From assembly GCF_009909235.1 (NCBI RefSeq), contig NZ_JAAAPO010000004.1, forward strand, positions 396,001 to 460,000: a stretch of 64,000 nt of DNA, written 5' to 3'. A program made the position numbers and the translations under genes. Of the stretch, positions 60,945-64,000 are shown one piece after another. Numbering within the stretch: position 1 is the first letter of the stretch; each line of letters begins with the position of its first letter. This stretch comes from Novosphingobium ovatum (GTDB taxonomy: Bacteria; Pseudomonadota; Alphaproteobacteria; Sphingomonadales; Sphingomonadaceae). The notes beneath the pieces were generated by a model. The model ran no database searches. It was not told where the DNA came from and saw only the letters and a program-made list of their open reading frames with translations.

Positions 60945-62777
60945 TTATTGCGCGGCCTGATCGGTCTGCACCTCGTTTGCCTGACGCGCCCACATTTCGG
61001 CATACAGCCCATCATAGCGCAGCAGCTCGGCGTGGCTGCCCTGTTCGGCCAAACGGCCTTCTGACAGGACGATAATGCTATCAGCGTCAACAATTGTGGA
61101 CAGGCGGTGGGCGATCGACAGGCTGGTGCGGTTCGCGGCCAGCGTGTGCAGGGTCGCCAGAATGTCCTGCTCGGTGCGGGTGTCCAGCGCGCTGGTGGCC
61201 TCGTCCAGCAACAGGATGCGCGGGTTTTTCACCAGCGTGCGGGCGATGGCCACCCGCTGCTTTTCCCCGCCAGACAGCTTCAGCCCGCGCTCGCCCACTT
61301 CGGTGTCCAAACCGGCCGGCAGACGCTCGATCAGGCCCATCAGCGCGGCCCCGCGCGCGGCTTCCTGAATGTCGGCCATGCTTGCGCCATCCCGGCCATA
61401 GCCGATGTTATAGCCGATGCTTTCATTGAACAGCACCGAATCCTGCGGGACAATGCCCAGAATCGCGCGCAAGCTGGTTTGCGTGACCTGCGCGATGTCC
61501 TGACCATCGATCAGAATGCGGCCCGACCACGGATCGTAAAAGCGGAACAACAGCCGCCCGATCGTGCTTTTGCCCGCGCCCGATGGGCCAACGATGGCGA
61601 CATGGTGGCCCGCTGGCACCTCGAAGGACAGGCCTTTGAGGATGGTGCGGTCACGGTCATAGCCGAACACCACATCGTCAAACACCACGCTGGGCTGGTG
61701 TGCGATCAGGGCCGGAGCGCCAGCGACATCGCGCACCTCGACATGGGTGTCGATCAGGCGGAACATTTCGGCCATGTCGATCAGGCCCTGACGAATGGTG
61801 CGATAGACCATGCCCAGCATGTCCAGCGGGCGGAACAATTGCGTCAGATAGGTCTGGACGAACACCAGTTGGCCCGCGGTATATTCGCCATGCGCCCAGC
61901 CCCACACGGTATAGGCCAGCGCCCCCGCCATCAGCAGATTGACCACCAGCGCCTGTGCGATGTTCAGCAGCCCCAGCGAGTTTTCAGAACGCACCGCCGC
62001 ATCGGCATAGGCCCGCGTCGCGCTGGCATAGCGTTCCTGCTCACGCGCTTCGGCGCCGAAATATTTGACCGTCTCGTAATTCAGCAATGAATCGACCGCG
62101 CGCGACAGGGCGTGGCCATCCAGCCGGTTCATCTTTTCCCGCAGATGGGTGCGCCATTCGGTGATGGTCCGCGTCACCCATATATAGGACGCGATCGCCG
62201 CGGCCGTGGCTGCCACCAGCCCCCAGCCGAAATTCAGCTGAAAGATCACCGCGACGATGATCAGTTGCAACACCGTGGGGGCGATGTTGAACAGCATGAA
62301 ATACAGCATCGTGTCGATGCTCTTGGTGCCGCGCTCGATGGTTTTGGTGACTTCGCCGGTGCGGCGGGCCAGATGGAAGCGCAGCGACAGTTGGTGCAGC
62401 CGGGCAAAGACGTTCTCGGCCAGCACGCGGGTGGCGTCCTGCCCGACGCGTTCGAACACGATGTTGCGCAGATTGTCGAACAGCGTGCCGGCAAAGCGCC
62501 CCGCCGCATAGGCCAGCACCAGCCACATCGCCAATTGCATCGGGCGCGGGCCGGACAGGCCGCCGTTTGGCCCCATCGCGTCGATCGCCCATTTCAGCGC
62601 ATAGGGCAGCGCCAGTTGCGTGGCGGTCGACAGCAGGATCAGCCCTACCGCCGCCGTGATCCGCCAGCGCAGCGCGCGATTATCGGCGGGCCACAAATAG
62701 GGCAGGAAGCGGCGCAGCGTCTGCCAGCCATCATGGCGGGCGGCTTTGTCGGCGGATTGGGGCGTTTCTGGCGGCAT
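60945..62777 (-). CDS. ABC exporter, ATM1/HMT1-like (fused permease-ATPase)
   Basis: A 610-residue half-transporter with six membrane helices in the first 320 residues and an ATPase domain: Walker A GPSGAGKS (397-404), LSGGEKQ signature (501-507) and Walker B ILLLDEA (Asp525-Glu526). The SIDTMLYFMLFNIAPT segment is typical of ATM1/HMT1 exporters, which move glutathione-linked metals or sulfur species. ATG at 62777. Confidence 0.9.
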   Translation of the reverse strand: MPPETPQSADKAARHDGWQTLRRFLPYLWPADNRALRWRITAAVGLILLSTATQLALPYALKWAIDAMGPNGGLSGPRPMQLAMWLVLAYAAGRFAGTLFDNLRNIVFERVGQDATRVLAENVFARLHQLSLRFHLARRTGEVTKTIERGTKSIDTMLYFMLFNIAPTVLQLIIVAVIFQLNFGWGLVAATAAAIASYIWVTRTITEWRTHLREKMNRLDGHALSRAVDSLLNYETVKYFGAEAREQERYASATRAYADAAVRSENSLGLLNIAQALVVNLLMAGALAYTVWGWAHGEYTAGQLVFVQTYLTQLFRPLDMLGMVYRTIRQGLIDMAEMFRLIDTHVEVRDVAGAPALIAHQPSVVFDDVVFGYDRDRTILKGLSFEVPAGHHVAIVGPSGAGKSTIGRLLFRFYDPWSGRILIDGQDIAQVTQTSLRAILGIVPQDSVLFNESIGYNIGYGRDGASMADIQEAARGAALMGLIERLPAGLDTEVGERGLKLSGGEKQRVAIARTLVKNPRILLLDEATSALDTRTEQDILATLHTLAANRTSLSIAHRLSTIVDADSIIVLSEGRLAEQGSHAELLRYDGLYAEMWARQANEVQTDQAAQ

Positions 62778-62826
62778 CGCGCCTATGTAGGGCGGCGCCA
62801 CCAAAACAAAAGCCCAAAGCGCGGGG

Positions 62827-64000
62827 TTAGCGTGCCGTGATTGCCTGATGCAGCGGGCGTAGCCGGTGACCGCCGGGCAGATGGGTGATCAGCCCGAACA
62901 GATCGTCCAGCGCGGGATGGCGGATCAGCACCAGCGTCACCAGCCACAGCCCGATGCCCGCGCCCACCGCCGGGATCAGCACCGGCAGGGTGATGACGCG
63001 TGGCCCCATCCACAGCGCATAGACCGCCGCCAGCGGGGCCAGTGCGGCCAGCGTGGCGATCCCGCTTTTGGCATAGGTGATCAGCAGGGCCCGGACGTCA
63101 AAGCCGACCAGTCCTTGTAGAAACCGCGCATAGAGCGCCACCCAGAACACGCCATAGACCACCCGTGATCCCGCCGCGCCCAGCGTGCCGAACCACAAAC
63201 ACCCCACCGCCAGCAGCGACAAGGACATCACCGTGTCGATGACATTGAACACCATCAGCTTGTTCAACCGTCCCAGCAGAATCGGCAGATCGGTGTGCAG
63301 CGGCAGCATCACCAGGAATATCTCGGTCAGCGAGATGGTGGCCAGCAGAGGCGCGACCTCCATCCATTTGTCGCCATAGAGCAGATGGACCACCGGTTGG
63401 GCGGCCAATGCCAGCCCCGCCATCCCCGGCCAGATCACCGCCGTATAGCCTGCCACCACGCGCAGATAGGGCGGGCCCAGCGGCTCACCCGCGTCGCGTT
63501 TGCGGGCAAAGGCGGGAAAGAATACGCTGCCGATCGCGCCAGAAATCAGCATGCGGAACTGGTCCGACAGGCTGGCCGCGCGGCTGTAGAGGCCGACCGA
63601 GAGCAGGCCCAGCAGCTTGCCCACGATCATGTCGGGCGTGCGGTTGCCCAACGCGCCACAGGCATACAGAGTCGTCAGCCGCGATCCGGTCGATACAATC
63701 GGCAACACCCCGTCAAAGCGCAGCGGCCAGGGCAGTGCCGGACGCAACAGTTGCGCGATCATCCCCCGCGCCACGCCATTGGCCAGCGTTGCCCAGGCCA
63801 GCGCAAAGGCCTTGAAGCCCAGCCACGAGAGGACCAGTGCCACCACACCTTGTGCCAGCGCCCCGCCGACATTGACGGCAAAGTGGCCGTGAAAGCTCAT
63901 CTTGCGGCCCATCAGCGCCATCGGCACCACGGCAAAGGGCACAAAGACATAGCTGCCCGCGATGATCAACAGGATCGGCGCCAGATCGGCATGGCCATAA
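62827..64000 (-). CDS. Polysaccharide flippase (MOP/Wzx-type), N-terminus outside window
   Basis: The frame stays open to the window edge, so the first part is missing. About 390 residues with many transmembrane segments and the pattern RTPDMIVGKLLGLLSVGLYSRAASLSDQFR typical of lipid-linked oligosaccharide flippases. It moves glycolipids across the inner membrane, probably for exopolysaccharide. Confidence 0.82.
   Translation of the reverse strand, partial: YGHADLAPILLIIAGSYVFVPFAVVPMALMGRKMSFHGHFAVNVGGALAQGVVALVLSWLGFKAFALAWATLANGVARGMIAQLLRPALPWPLRFDGVLPIVSTGSRLTTLYACGALGNRTPDMIVGKLLGLLSVGLYSRAASLSDQFRMLISGAIGSVFFPAFARKRDAGEPLGPPYLRVVAGYTAVIWPGMAGLALAAQPVVHLLYGDKWMEVAPLLATISLTEIFLVMLPLHTDLPILLGRLNKLMVFNVIDTVMSLSLLAVGCLWFGTLGAAGSRVVYGVFWVALYARFLQGLVGFDVRALLITYAKSGIATLAALAPLAAVYALWMGPRVITLPVLIPAVGAGIGLWLVTLVLIRHPALDDLFGLITHLPGGHRLRPLHQAITAR

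Overview
The window reads as an alphaproteobacterial chromosome, most likely a sphingomonad close to Novosphingobium. This is inferred from gene content (EipA/DUF1134, COQ9, a ubiquinol-cytochrome c chaperone, HslVU, a TorF-type porin) and high G+C; I could not run a search. Two different blocks meet at a tRNA-Ser(GCU) gene near 44.5 kb.

Positions 1 to about 44,560 are the right-hand part of an integrative and conjugative element (ICE). It starts inside a MobF relaxase/helicase gene (1-978) and ends with a CI-like repressor, an excisionase-like protein, a second helix-turn-helix protein and a tyrosine recombinase (42.4-44.4 kb) facing the 3' end of tRNA-Ser, the usual attachment site layout. 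The transfer machinery is one long minus-strand F-type T4SS operon (34.7 to 16.06 kb): traA, L, E, K, B, dsbC-like, V, C, a small membrane gene, trbI, an S26 peptidase, W, U, trbC, N, F, H, G, mostly with ATGA-type overlaps. Two small regulator genes and a lytic transglycosylase lie upstream. The coupling protein, the relaxase N-terminus and the left attachment site lie outside the window.

Cargo between relaxase and tra operon (1-16 kb) is defence-like: a wHTH-nucleotidyltransferase-HTH protein; a tight minus-strand operon of an MmeI-like DNA methyltransferase without an obvious nuclease domain, a RelB/DinJ-YafQ toxin-antitoxin pair, a DEAD/DEAH-type helicase and a separate GIY-YIG nuclease; and a complete Shango system (TerB protein, P-loop ATPase, helicase). 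A second cargo patch (37-42.4 kb) holds a large UvrD-like helicase and a CoiA-like protein whose C-terminus carries two tandem motifs resembling the MbcA/ParS/Xre toxin-binding domain.

From 44.6 kb on the DNA is ordinary core chromosome: eipA, an aromatic aminotransferase, ribE-ribD, a zincin-type metallopeptidase, a YcgN cysteine-cluster protein, a SCO copper chaperone, an ankyrin protein, COQ9, feoAB, ssb, yceD, a cytochrome bc1 assembly chaperone, bamE, hslVU, a porin, an ATM1/HMT1-type ABC exporter and a truncated flippase gene.

The best candidates for something undescribed are the methyltransferase/toxin-antitoxin/helicase/GIY-YIG operon, whose internal autoregulated promoter may also drive the nuclease arm, and the CoiA-like protein with tandem toxin-binding-like motifs.
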